Positions 53,258 through 62,642 of a stretch of 64,000 bases of DNA are shown piece after piece. Under the pieces are notes generated by a model, which saw only the letters and a list, made by a program, of their open reading frames with translations, was not told the origin of the DNA and ran no database searches. A program made the position numbers and the translations under genes. Numbering within the stretch: position 1 is the stretch's first letter; each line of letters begins with the position of its first letter. The stretch is from Flexivirga endophytica (lineage in GTDB: Bacteria; Actinomycetota; Actinomycetes; Actinomycetales; Dermatophilaceae): positions 310,001 to 374,000 of the forward strand of contig NZ_BMHI01000002.1 in NCBI RefSeq assembly GCF_014640635.1, in the 5' to 3' direction.

Positions 53258-54142
53258 ATGAAAAGTATTCAGACACAACAGACTCCGGGTGAGTACGCAG
53301 CCGGTCAGATCGTGCTGGAGATGGTCATTCCGGTGCACAACGAGCAGCACGTTCTGGAGGCGAGCGTCGAGACCGTATGGCGGAGGTTGCGCGACGAGTT
53401 CCCCTACCCGTTCCGCATCACCATCGCCGACAGTGCCTCGACGGACGGCACCCTGCTGGTCGCGCGCCGTCTCGCCTCCACCCGGCCCGAGGTCCGGGTG
53501 CGCACGATGGATCGCAAGGGGCGGGGTCTCGCACTCAAGCATGCGTGGCTGGGCTCGGACGCACTCGTGCTGGCATACATGGACGTCGACCTGTCCACCG
53601 ATCTCGGTGCGCTCTTCCCCTTGGTGGCGCCGTTGTTGTCGGGGCACTCCGACGTGGCGATCGGCTCCCGGCTTGCACACGGGTCTCACGTGGTGCGCGG
53701 GTTGAAGCGCGAATTCATCTCTCGCAGCTACAACTTCATCCTGCATTGGTCGCTGCGGACCGGGTTCACCGATGCGCAGTGCGGGTTCAAGGCGATCCGC
53801 AGCGACGTCGCCCGTGAGCTGCTGCCCCTGGTCGAGGACGAGACGTGGTTCTTCGACACCGAGGTGCTGGTGCTCGCGGAGCGGTGCCGACTGCGGATCC
53901 ACGAGGTGCCGGTCGATTGGTATGACGACCCCGACAGCCGAGTGCACATCACCAGCACGGCCCGTGACGACCTGCGTGGCGTATGGCGGCTGAGCCGCTC
54001 GCGTCGAGAGCGGGACCCGGAGATCCGGAACCTTCGAAAGGCACTGGGAAGGCTCGGGATCGAAGACTCGGCACGTTCCGATCAGGCACTCGGTCAGGCG
54101 GCCGAGCAGCCGGTCCCGGAGGCGGTACAGCTGGCCGAGTGA
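53258..54142 (+). CDS. Glycosyltransferase family 2, dolichyl/polyprenyl-phosphate sugar synthase-like
   Basis: This 294-residue GT2 has LEMVIPVHNEQHVLEASVETVW at the start, the donor site TIADSASTDGT, the DxD-like YMDVDLSTDLGALFPLV and FTDAQCGFKAIR. This is the pattern of polyprenyl-phosphate glucosyl/mannosyl transferases. It lacks obvious C-terminal membrane helices; the tail is charged. The product would serve as donor for the GT39 protein encoded 14 bases upstream, so the two form a likely glycan-transfer pair. Confidence 0.87.
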   Translation: MKSIQTQQTPGEYAAGQIVLEMVIPVHNEQHVLEASVETVWRRLRDEFPYPFRITIADSASTDGTLLVARRLASTRPEVRVRTMDRKGRGLALKHAWLGSDALVLAYMDVDLSTDLGALFPLVAPLLSGHSDVAIGSRLAHGSHVVRGLKREFISRSYNFILHWSLRTGFTDAQCGFKAIRSDVARELLPLVEDETWFFDTEVLVLAERCRLRIHEVPVDWYDDPDSRVHITSTARDDLRGVWRLSRSRRERDPEIRNLRKALGRLGIEDSARSDQALGQAAEQPVPEAVQLAE

Positions 54143-54200
54143 CGGCGTGGCGGGTCGGGTAGCTCGGGGGAGTCCGGCCCGCCATCGTCGTTGGGCGTGG

Positions 54201-55172
54201 TCAGGTGTCCTCGGGCTCGGGAGGCTCTTCGGCTCCCTCGCGTTCGTCTCGCTCCGCCCACTCCAACAACGTGTCGAGCCGGAACGCCTCGTCGTCGATG
54301 CCTTCGGTGAGGTCGCCGCGCTCGGCATACCGCGGCGGGACGGTGGCGATGGTGCACTCCTGCGGCTCGATGTCGTCGAGCTCGCCCCAGGTGAACGGCG
54401 TCGACACGGTACCCGCAGGGTTGCCTCGCACGGAATAGGCGGCGGCGATCGTGTGGTCACGAGTGTTCTGGTTGTAGTCGACGAAGACCATGCTCGGGTC
54501 GCGGTCCTTGCGCCACCAGGTGGTCGTGACATCGTCCGGCATACGCCGCTCGACCTCCCGGGCGAACGCCAGCGCCGCCCGACGGACGTCCTGGAAGCCC
54601 CACTCCGGCTCGATCCGCACGTAGACGTGCAGGCCGGATCCGCCGGAGGTCTTCGGGTAGCCGGTGATGCCGAGTTCGTCGAGCAACTCGTGTGTGACGT
54701 GCGCGGTGCGTCGCACCCGGTCGAAGCCCGCATCAGGCATCGGGTCGAGGTCGATCCGCCACTCGTCCGGCCGCTCGACGTCGAAGCGCCGGGAGTTCCA
54801 CGGATGGAACTCCACGGTCGACATCTGCACCGCCCAGATCACCGCGCCGATCTCGGTCACGCACAACTCGTCCGCCGTGCGGTTCCACCGAGGGAAGTGG
54901 ATATTGACTGTTTCCAACCAATCCGGCGCACCTCGGGGGACTCGCTTCTGGTGCACCTTCTCCCCGCCGATGCCGGTCGGGTAGCGGTGCAACATGGTCG
55001 GCCGGTCACGCAGTGCCCGGACGATGCCGTCCGCGACCGACAGGTAGTAGTGCGCCAGGTCGAGCTTGGTCTCGCCGCGCTCGGGGAAATAGACGCGGTC
55101 CGGGTTCGAGATGCGGATCGTGTGTTCGCCGGCTGCTACCTCGGCGGCGGGTTTGCTGCCCTTGGCTGCCAT
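54201..55172 (-). CDS. LigD-type DNA polymerase/primase domain protein (stand-alone)
   Basis: This 323-residue protein is the polymerase (PolDom) module of bacterial NHEJ LigD. The segments are ISNPDRVYFPERGETKLDLAHYYLSVADG, EWRIDLDPMPDAGFD with the two metal-binding Asp, and KTSGGSGLHVYVRIEP and MVFVDYNQNTRDHTIAAAYS. There is no ligase or nuclease domain, and no Ku gene in the window. Such stand-alone PolDom proteins occur in actinobacteria beside separate ligases and can add ribonucleotides in gap filling. It is convergent with the GT2 gene. Its N-terminus is at ATG 55172. Confidence 0.9.
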   Translation of the reverse strand: MAAKGSKPAAEVAAGEHTIRISNPDRVYFPERGETKLDLAHYYLSVADGIVRALRDRPTMLHRYPTGIGGEKVHQKRVPRGAPDWLETVNIHFPRWNRTADELCVTEIGAVIWAVQMSTVEFHPWNSRRFDVERPDEWRIDLDPMPDAGFDRVRRTAHVTHELLDELGITGYPKTSGGSGLHVYVRIEPEWGFQDVRRAALAFAREVERRMPDDVTTTWWRKDRDPSMVFVDYNQNTRDHTIAAAYSVRGNPAGTVSTPFTWGELDDIEPQECTIATVPPRYAERGDLTEGIDDEAFRLDTLLEWAERDEREGAEEPPEPEDT

Positions 55173-55277
55173 GCCGCCAACCTACTGCCCGTCGTCGCCT
55201 TCCGCTGCTGCTCCGAGCGCAACGCCATCTTGTGCAACCCATCGGTTGCACAAGGTCTCGTCTGCTCTGGTGGAGGC

Positions 55278-55799
55278 TCAGTCCACGACCTCACCCGCAG
55301 CGTGTATGCCGGCCAGGTCGACATACGCCGCGCCATTCAGCTCGATGCCGCCACGCTCCTCGTCGGCCAGCTCGCGGCGGACCTTGGCCGGCACTCCGGC
55401 CACCAGTGATCCGGCCGGAACCTGCATCCCCTCGGGCACGACCGCGCCGGCAGCGATCAACGAACCCGCCCCGATGACAGCGCCGTTGAGCACCCGCGAT
55501 CCCATGCCGATCAGGACGTCGTCCCCGACCGTGCAGCCGTGCAAGGTGGCGTTGTGCCCGACAGACACGCGCTCGCCGACGCGCAGCGGGCTGCCCGGAT
55601 CGGCGTGCAGCGAGCAGTTGTCCTGGATGTTGCTGCGCGCCCCGACGCTGATCGACTCGATGTCGCCGCGGACGACGGCGCCATACCAAATGCCGACCTC
55701 GGCGCCGAGCGTCACGTCACCGACCACGGTGGCGTTGGGGGCTACCCATGCCGACTCGTCGACCGTGGGCGTCATGTCCTGGATGCGGATGATCGTCAT
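55278..55799 (-). CDS. Gamma carbonic anhydrase family protein (left-handed beta-helix)
   Basis: This 173-residue protein has hexapeptide repeats (SAWVAPNATVVGDVTLGAEVGIWYGAVVRGD). The three metal-binding His of the gamma-CA/PaaY group are present, in NCSLHADPG and VSVGHNATLHGC. The trimeric fold may act as carbonic anhydrase or, like PaaY, as a CoA-ester hydrolase. Activity is uncertain because several members are inactive as anhydrases. It starts at ATG 55799; it is near, but not coupled to, the LigD-type gene. Confidence 0.88.
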   Translation of the reverse strand: MTIIRIQDMTPTVDESAWVAPNATVVGDVTLGAEVGIWYGAVVRGDIESISVGARSNIQDNCSLHADPGSPLRVGERVSVGHNATLHGCTVGDDVLIGMGSRVLNGAVIGAGSLIAAGAVVPEGMQVPAGSLVAGVPAKVRRELADEERGGIELNGAAYVDLAGIHAAGEVVD

Positions 55800-55849
55800 C
55801 GCGCCAACGTATCCGCTCCCGGTGAGATCCCCGGCGCGACGAGAGCGGC

Positions 55850-56560
55850 TCAGTCCTCCGTCTTCGAAGCCGGGTCTGTCGTGACGGTGGTCCCGTCACC
55901 GTCGCGCCATGCGTCGAGGCGGTGATGATCGGGCCTGAACCCGTGGGCGATGCCCCAGAGGACCGCCTTCGTCCGACTGGTCACGTCGATCTTGCGGTAG
56001 AGGCTGCGGATGTACGACTTGATCGTGTTCGGGCTCAGATAGGTCAGCGACGCGATGTCGGCATTGCTTCGCCCCTGGGTGATCAGGGCGAGGATCTCCG
56101 ACTCACGATCGGTCAGGCCCTCGAGACGTCCCGGCCAGTCGAGTCCCGGGTCGCTGTGGACGAGTGGCGGCGGGTCACTGATCACGACCTTCCCGGCGTG
56201 CACCGCCTCGAGCGCGTCGACGAGTTCAGCTGCCGGAAGGGTCTTCGACAGGTAGCCGTCCACGCCGCGCCTGCGTGCCGACGCGATCAACTCGGGATGA
56301 AAACTCCACGTATAGACGACCACGCGCCGTGCCCGCGGGCTGTCCACGAGCAGGTCGATCTGGCCGGTGTCGGCCTCGCCCTGGGCGAACGAGTCGTAGA
56401 GGGCGATGTCGACGTCCTCGACGAGGGGTCGGTTGGTGTCGATCTCGGTGATGACGACCCGGTCGCGGTAGTCGTCGAGCATGTGCGCCAGGCCACCGAG
56501 GACGATGTCGTAGTCGTCGATCAGGGCGAGCCGGATGGGCTCGGTCACGCGTGGAGGCAT
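55850..56560 (-). CDS. NarL/FixJ-type response regulator (LuxR HTH)
   Basis: This 236-residue protein has a receiver domain starting IRLALIDDYDIVLGGLAHML. Acidic residues are in ALIDDYD, the likely phosphoacceptor Asp is in DIALYDSFAQ near residue 54, and Lys is in GYLSKTLPAAELV. A C-terminal LuxR HTH follows (LTDRESEILALITQGRSNADIASLTYLSPNTIKSYIRSLYRKI). No partner histidine kinase is adjacent, so it is an orphan in this window. ATG 56560 is preferred; a GTG at 56593 would add 11 residues. It is divergent from the GlsB/YeaQ gene. Confidence 0.85.
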   Translation of the reverse strand: MPPRVTEPIRLALIDDYDIVLGGLAHMLDDYRDRVVITEIDTNRPLVEDVDIALYDSFAQGEADTGQIDLLVDSPRARRVVVYTWSFHPELIASARRRGVDGYLSKTLPAAELVDALEAVHAGKVVISDPPPLVHSDPGLDWPGRLEGLTDRESEILALITQGRSNADIASLTYLSPNTIKSYIRSLYRKIDVTSRTKAVLWGIAHGFRPDHHRLDAWRDGDGTTVTTDPASKTED

Positions 56561-56710
56561 TGCCGGAGAGTAACCGCCTTTGGGGTGTGCCACACCACCA
56601 TTGACGGTGAAAACCTTGTCCGTCGGGCCAACTCGGCCCGGCGGGGGTCTTCAACACAGTGGACTGCGTCACCACGGGGTCCGCTCACACCTGGAAAGCG
56701 AAATCTCACC

Positions 56711-56986
56711 ATGCTCGGTCTCATCATCAGTCTGATCGTCATCGGCCTCATCGCCGGTGCGGTCGCCCGACTGCTCGTGCCCGGACGCCAGAACATCGGC
56801 ATCCTCGCGACGATCGTCTTGGGCATCGTCGGTTCCTTCATCGGCGGTTTCCTCGGCTACCTGATCTTCCACAAGGACTCCCAGAGCGGCTTCTTCCAGC
56901 CGTCCGGCATCATCGGCTCGGTCATCGGCGCGATCATCGCGTTGCTGATCTACCTGCGCATGGGCAGCCGCCGGACCGTGCGATGA
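56711..56986 (+). CDS. GlsB/YeaQ/YmgE family stress-response membrane protein
   Basis: This 91-residue protein has three hydrophobic stretches. LGLIISLIVIGLIAGAVARLLVPGRQNIG is the family start, ILATIVLGIVGSFIGGFLGYLIF the second and SGIIGSVIGAIIALLIYLRM the third. This transglycosylase-associated/YeaQ type is induced by stress in several bacteria, but its role is unknown. It is followed by a strong hairpin terminator at 57018-57060. The ORF upstream to 55922 is a shadow of the response regulator. Confidence 0.88.
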   Translation: MLGLIISLIVIGLIAGAVARLLVPGRQNIGILATIVLGIVGSFIGGFLGYLIFHKDSQSGFFQPSGIIGSVIGAIIALLIYLRMGSRRTVR

Positions 56987-57017
56987 CGGACGACGTCTGA
57001 CACGACACGGACCCGGT

Positions 57018-57060
57018 CACGAGCCGACCACCGCATCAGGGGTGTGGTGGTCGGCTCGTG
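57018..57060. terminator. Strong 15-bp hairpin between convergent genes
   Basis: CACGAGCCGACCACC (57018-57032) and its exact complement (57046-57060) form a perfect 15-bp stem with a 13-base loop. It lies between the GlsB/YeaQ stop and the end of the convergent ABC-F gene, so it may end transcription from both sides. It lacks a T-run, as is common in high-GC actinobacteria. Confidence 0.7.
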
Positions 57061-57077
57061 TCATGCGGCGGCACGAC

Positions 57078-58655
<1,578 letters not shown>

Positions 58656-58866
58656 GAGAGTTCCGTTCCACGATGTGTGGGAACACTCGCGGGGCAGTTG
58701 CCACGGGCGCGAGCGATGGCGGATTCAGCTCTTCATGGTCCGGATACTCTGACACGGGTCGCAGCGACGGACAACCGGATTAATCCTGGCGGACAGACGA
58801 ACGCGCGGTTACTCGTGGGTATCGTGGAGCCGACCGGAGCCGAGGGAACAGCTACAAGGAGTCCGA

Positions 58867-60660
58867 ATGAGTGCACAGACCCGGCAGCGCGTCAGCCTGC
58901 TCGACCTTGGTAAGGGGGCGCTCGGCATCCTGCCGGACTTCCCGTTGCTCGCCAGGGAGGCTCCCGGTCTGCTGCTGCGCAAGCCCACGGCCAAGAACTC
59001 CCTCGGGCTGATCTTCCAGAAGAACGCCGCGCGTCACCCGGAGCGGCCGTTCGTCAAGGGTGAGGGCGACGACGGGAACATCCGCACCCTCACCTATGGC
59101 GAGGCCAACTCGATCGTCAACCGCTACGCGCACGTGCTGCAGTCGCGCGGCGTCCATCGCGGCGACGTTGTCGGCCTGATGGCGCACAACGGCATCGACA
59201 ACCTCCTGGTCATGCTGGCGACGGTCAAGCTCGGTGCGATCTCCGGTCTGCTCAACTACAACCAGCGCTCCGATGTGCTGGCGCACAGCCTGGGCATTCT
59301 CGGCGCTCGCGTGGTCGTCGTAGAGGACTCGTGCACCGACGGCTTCGCGACCGCGGGCGACACCGCCCGCTCGCAACAGCTCCTCACGTTCACCGAGTTG
59401 CGGGAGGCAGCCGCCTCGCAGGCCGACGACAACCCGGCCGCGTGTGAGCAGATCGTCGCGCACGAGAAGGCGTTCTACATCTTCACCTCCGGCACCACCG
59501 GAATGCCGAAGGCGTCGGTGATGAGCCACTTCCGCTGGCTGAAGTCCTACAGCGGTCTCGGCGCCCTCGGCGTCCGCCTGAAGTCGACCGACACGATGTA
59601 CTGCCCGCTGCCGCTCTACCACAACAACGCGGTCACGGTCGCGCTCGGCGCGGTGCTGGTCAGCGGCGCCTCGATGGCGATCGCGCCGAAGTTCACCGCC
59701 ACCCGTTTCTGGGACGAGTGCATCCGGTATGACGCCACGGCCTTCGTCTACATCGGCGAGCTGTGCCGTTACCTCCTCGCCCAGCCGGAGAAGCCGGTCG
59801 ACCGGCAGCACAAGGTGCGCGTCATCGTCGGCAACGGGCTGCGCCCGGACATCTGGGACGACTTCCAGGGCCGCTTCGACATCGAGCGGATCGCCGAGTT
59901 CTACGGCGCCAGCGAGTGCAACATCGCGTTCATCAACGCCTACAACCTCGATCAGACCGCCGGCACCTGTCCGCTGCCCTACAAGGTCGTCGCCTACGAC
60001 ATCGAGACCGGCGCCGCGGTGCGCAACGGCAAGGGCCGGTTGACCAAGGTGAAGAAGGGCGAGGTCGGGTTGCTGCTGGCCAAGGTCACCGACCGGGCGC
60101 CGTTCGACGGCTACACCGACGACGATGCGACCGAGGCCAAGCTGCTGCGGGGCGGTTTCAAGGACGGCGACGTCTGGTTCAACACCGGTGACCTGGTACG
60201 CGATCAGGGCTTCACCCACGTCGCGTTCGTCGATCGGCTCGGCGACACCTTCCGCTGGAAGGGCGAGAACGTCGCCACCACCGAGGTGGAGGGCGCGATC
60301 GACGAGTTGCCCAGCGTGGACGACGTCACCGTCTACGGCGTCGCGGTGCCCGGCACGGACGGCAAGGCCGGTATGGCGGCAGTCGTCCTCCGCGAGGGTG
60401 CATCCTTCGACGGCCCAGCAGTTTTCGAGCACCTCGCGACATCCCTGCCGTCATACGCGATGCCGTTGTTCATCCGGATCACCGACTCCCTGGAGCACAC
60501 GTCGACCTTCAAGAGTCGCAAGATCGAGCTGCGCAACCAGAGCTTCGAGCGACCCGGCGAGGACACCGTCTACGCGCTGACCGACGCCGCCGGCGGCTAC
60601 GTCCCCTACTACGAGGGCTACGCCCAGGACGTCGTCTCCGGCAAGTACCCCCGCGTCTGA
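58867..60660 (+). CDS. Long-chain acyl-CoA synthetase (FadD6-like)
   Basis: This 597-residue adenylate-forming enzyme has the AMP-binding P-loop FYIFTSGTTGMPKASVMSH. EFYGASECNIAFIN, WFNTGDLVRDQGFTHVAFVDRLGDTFRWKGENVATTEV and SLEHTSTFKSRKIEL follow, the last region holding the catalytic Lys segment. The FLGLIF-type N-terminus with NRYAHVLQSRGVHRGDVVGLM resembles mycobacterial FadD6 and FATP-type very-long-chain synthetases. It activates fatty acids to acyl-CoA at the membrane. AAGGAG precedes ATG 58867. A palindromic repeat cluster follows its stop. Confidence 0.9.
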   Translation: MSAQTRQRVSLLDLGKGALGILPDFPLLAREAPGLLLRKPTAKNSLGLIFQKNAARHPERPFVKGEGDDGNIRTLTYGEANSIVNRYAHVLQSRGVHRGDVVGLMAHNGIDNLLVMLATVKLGAISGLLNYNQRSDVLAHSLGILGARVVVVEDSCTDGFATAGDTARSQQLLTFTELREAAASQADDNPAACEQIVAHEKAFYIFTSGTTGMPKASVMSHFRWLKSYSGLGALGVRLKSTDTMYCPLPLYHNNAVTVALGAVLVSGASMAIAPKFTATRFWDECIRYDATAFVYIGELCRYLLAQPEKPVDRQHKVRVIVGNGLRPDIWDDFQGRFDIERIAEFYGASECNIAFINAYNLDQTAGTCPLPYKVVAYDIETGAAVRNGKGRLTKVKKGEVGLLLAKVTDRAPFDGYTDDDATEAKLLRGGFKDGDVWFNTGDLVRDQGFTHVAFVDRLGDTFRWKGENVATTEVEGAIDELPSVDDVTVYGVAVPGTDGKAGMAAVVLREGASFDGPAVFEHLATSLPSYAMPLFIRITDSLEHTSTFKSRKIELRNQSFERPGEDTVYALTDAAGGYVPYYEGYAQDVVSGKYPRV

Positions 60661-60682
60661 CCGCACTCGACTGATCTCGTAG

Positions 60683-60710
60683 CAACGAGCAACGAGCAAC
60701 GAGCAACGAG
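60683..60710. repeat. Four tandem copies of CAACGAG
   Basis: Four exact 7-bp units in direct repeat lie 22 bases after the acyl-CoA synthetase stop and just before the large palindromic repeat. The length suggests replication slippage and possible copy-number variation between strains. No coding role is seen. Confidence 0.85.
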
Positions 60711-60724
60711 CCGCGTGCCCAGAT

Positions 60725-60866
60725 CGCCGAGAGGACAGGAAACACACTGAGAGGACATGGAATTCGGCCTGAATATGGCTGAATTCCCTGTCCTCTCGGT
60801 ACATAAGCTGTCCTCTCGGCGAGACGGGGTCTGCTCGGCGGGAGGATGCCCGCTCGGCGAGAGGGA
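60725..60866. repeat. Nested inverted repeats of the GAGAGGACAG module
   Basis: The outer arms CGCCGAGAGGACAG (60725-60738) and CTGTCCTCTCGGCG (60808-60821) are perfect 14-bp complements. Inside, two further GAGAGGACA / TGTCCTCTC arms (from about 60750 and to about 60798) form a 17-bp stem with one mismatch around an AATTC-GAATT core. CTCGGCG-type half-sites continue to about 60866. It lies between convergent acyl-CoA synthetase and phosphatase genes. It shares its module with the repeat at 38923. Confidence 0.7.
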
Positions 60867-60871
60867 GCCCG

Positions 60872-61615
60872 TCAGCGGGCGGTGACGAGTTTCGCTTCCG
60901 GTAGGTGGCCGATCTCGTTGTAGGTCAACAGCTGCGGCAAGCCGTCCTTGTCGAGGACCAACCGCGTGACGCCGGAGTTGTAACCGGCCATCGACGTCGC
61001 CCGCCAGATGCTCTCGATCGCCAGGTCGTTGGTCCCCGGGCGCTCCGGGTCGCGCACGTCGCGGTCCCACGGCTCGCGGACCAGGATGCGCGCGACGATC
61101 CACGAGATGAGTCCGACGCTGGAGACAACCAGCGTCGACTCCGCCTCGTCCTCGAGCAGCGCTGACATCGCCGTGCGCACCCGCGTGTCGAAGGCGGCGA
61201 AGCTCTCGGTGTAGTCGTCGTCGTGCTCGCCGCTCGCCCACCGGGCGATCGCGTGGGTGAACATGTCCTCGAACGCCGCCCGTGGCCGCAGCGTGCGCAC
61301 CATGTCGGCCTTGAGCACCAGCATGTTCTTGTATGCCGGCTTGAACGCGTTGATGACCTGCACGTGGTCCAGCTCGTTCCAGGCCGGATCGACGTCGGTC
61401 GGCGTGACCCAGCCCGCGGCGACGCAGATGCCCGCGGCGGTCTGGCGTTGCCGGTTGAGGCTGCCGCTGACGATCCGGTCCGGCCTGAAGTCACGGGTGC
61501 TGAAGAACTGGCCGAGCAGTCGCGACTGGGTGCGCCCGAGGTCGCTCAGCTGGTCGTAGTCGCTCTTGCCGAACGACGCCTGACCGTGTCGCACCAAGAG
61601 GATCGAACGTGGCAT
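60872..61615 (-). CDS. Histidine phosphatase family protein (phosphoglycerate mutase-like)
   Basis: This 247-residue protein has the RHG signature ILLVRHGQASFGKSDYDQLSDLGRTQSRLLG at the N-terminus, with the nucleophilic His. ESTLVVSSVGLISWIVARIL stands where the second catalytic His is usually found (SHG); here it reads SSVG, so the second His is replaced. Other parts fit the family (SGSLNRQRQTAAGIC). Activity may be altered. It starts at ATG 61615 and is divergent from a small lipoprotein gene. Confidence 0.82.
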   Translation of the reverse strand: MPRSILLVRHGQASFGKSDYDQLSDLGRTQSRLLGQFFSTRDFRPDRIVSGSLNRQRQTAAGICVAAGWVTPTDVDPAWNELDHVQVINAFKPAYKNMLVLKADMVRTLRPRAAFEDMFTHAIARWASGEHDDDYTESFAAFDTRVRTAMSALLEDEAESTLVVSSVGLISWIVARILVREPWDRDVRDPERPGTNDLAIESIWRATSMAGYNSGVTRLVLDKDGLPQLLTYNEIGHLPEAKLVTAR

Positions 61616-61635
61616 GGCATCAACCTAGCTGGGGT

Positions 61636-61692
61636 CCCCGCGAAGTATCGCCGGGGGAGCGGAGCGGCGGAGGTGAACTCCGGGGGGGGTGG
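61636..61692. repeat. Second copy of the CCCCGCGAAGT palindromic repeat
   Basis: CCCCGCGAAGTAT (61636-61648) is identical to the repeat in lutB. The following GGGGGAGCGGAGCGG and CTCCGGGGGGGGTGG blocks match the other copy with scattered changes. The 3' arm is less complementary than in lutB. The predicted GTG start of the next gene lies inside it. Confidence 0.55.
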
Positions 61693-62263
61693 CACGCTGG
61701 GTACGTGTCGGTCCGTTTCGGCACACCCCGGCGGGGTAGCCGCAGCGACAATCCTGGCCATGGCTGGCTGCGGTAGTCAGGGCAACGGCGCCGCGCCGGG
61801 CTCGGCTCCGACATCGTCCTCGTCCGATCACCGAACGCCGGGCATGAGCGCACGTCTCAGCCTGCCGGAGAGTTCACTGCGCGCCGGCGGAACGGTGACC
61901 GCCCAGCTCATCGTGCAGAACAACACCGGTCACGCGCTGCATTTCATCGGGTGCGGCGCACCGTTCCAAATTCTCCTGAGTGGGCCGGATGACAAACCGA
62001 CACCCGCTTGGGCAGGGTGTGCGACGAGGATGACGGTCCGGGTCGGCACCTCGACGTATCGGGTGCCGGTCAAGGCGACATACAACGCCTGCACGTCCGA
62101 CGGTGGGAACGGAACGCCGGCCTGCGGCAGCGACGGCAAGCCGCCGCCGCTGCCTGCCGGCGATTACGTGGTCACCACGTATGCGGTCAGCACGAAGCTG
62201 CCCGTGCCGTCCGAGGCGTCGCTCACCGTCGTTCCTCAGGGCACGGATCCCGCGAGCGCTTGA
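61673..62263 (+). CDS. Hypothetical lipoprotein with Ig-like domain
   Basis: This protein of about 196 residues has a plausible lipobox (ILAMAGC near residue 34), a Ser/Thr linker and a beta-rich domain. The domain runs from ARLSLPESSLRAGGTVTAQLIVQNNTGHALHF through CGAPFQILLSG and ends PPPLPAGDYVVTTYAVSTKLPVPSEASLTVVP. Four Cys in the domain may form disulphides outside. The start is uncertain: GTG 61673 lies in the palindromic repeat, and another GTG in a different frame (MSVRFGTPRR-like) suggests a possible frame change. No family is recognised with confidence. Confidence 0.6.
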   Translation: MNSGGGGTLGTCRSVSAHPGGVAAATILAMAGCGSQGNGAAPGSAPTSSSSDHRTPGMSARLSLPESSLRAGGTVTAQLIVQNNTGHALHFIGCGAPFQILLSGPDDKPTPAWAGCATRMTVRVGTSTYRVPVKATYNACTSDGGNGTPACGSDGKPPPLPAGDYVVTTYAVSTKLPVPSEASLTVVPQGTDPASA

Positions 62264-62288
62264 CGTGCTGTGGCGCGCGAGGTCACGC

Positions 62289-62561
62289 TCAACTCGATCG
62301 AGTGAGACTGCCGTCCTCGCCGACGACGAGACGCACCGAGGCCCGCGGCTCGACCGGCAACGAAGCCGGTCCGGTCGCAGAGGCGGAGTGATGTGCCGTG
62401 GCCGCACGCGCACCGGCGGAGCCCGCGGTCGCGGCCTGCGCGGCCGGAGTCGCGCCGGCGCCGACGATCAGGATCGCGGCGCTGCCGAGCACAGCTCGGC
62501 CCGCGCGACGCAGGAATCCGGAGGAGTCGTCATTCCGCAGAAGAGCGCTGGTGGTGTTCAT
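62289..62561 (-). CDS. Small secreted hypothetical protein
   Basis: This 90-residue protein has a basic start with a twin Arg (RRAG), a hydrophobic stretch (AVLGSAAILIVGAGATPAAQA) ending in an AQA signal-peptidase-like site, and an Ala/Ser/Thr-rich mature part of about 43 residues ending RASVRLVVGEDGSLTRSS. It is probably exported. No known domain. ATG 62561 is chosen; a GTG three codons upstream is possible. It is convergent with the lipoprotein gene. Confidence 0.55.
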   Translation of the reverse strand: MNTTSALLRNDDSSGFLRRAGRAVLGSAAILIVGAGATPAAQAATAGSAGARAATAHHSASATGPASLPVEPRASVRLVVGEDGSLTRSS

Positions 62562-62642
62562 GCGGACCACTCAACCGACCGCCCGTATGGGCGACCTGTG
62601 TGAGCTCTATGCCGGCCCGATGGGGCCCGAGCGTGTCGCCGG

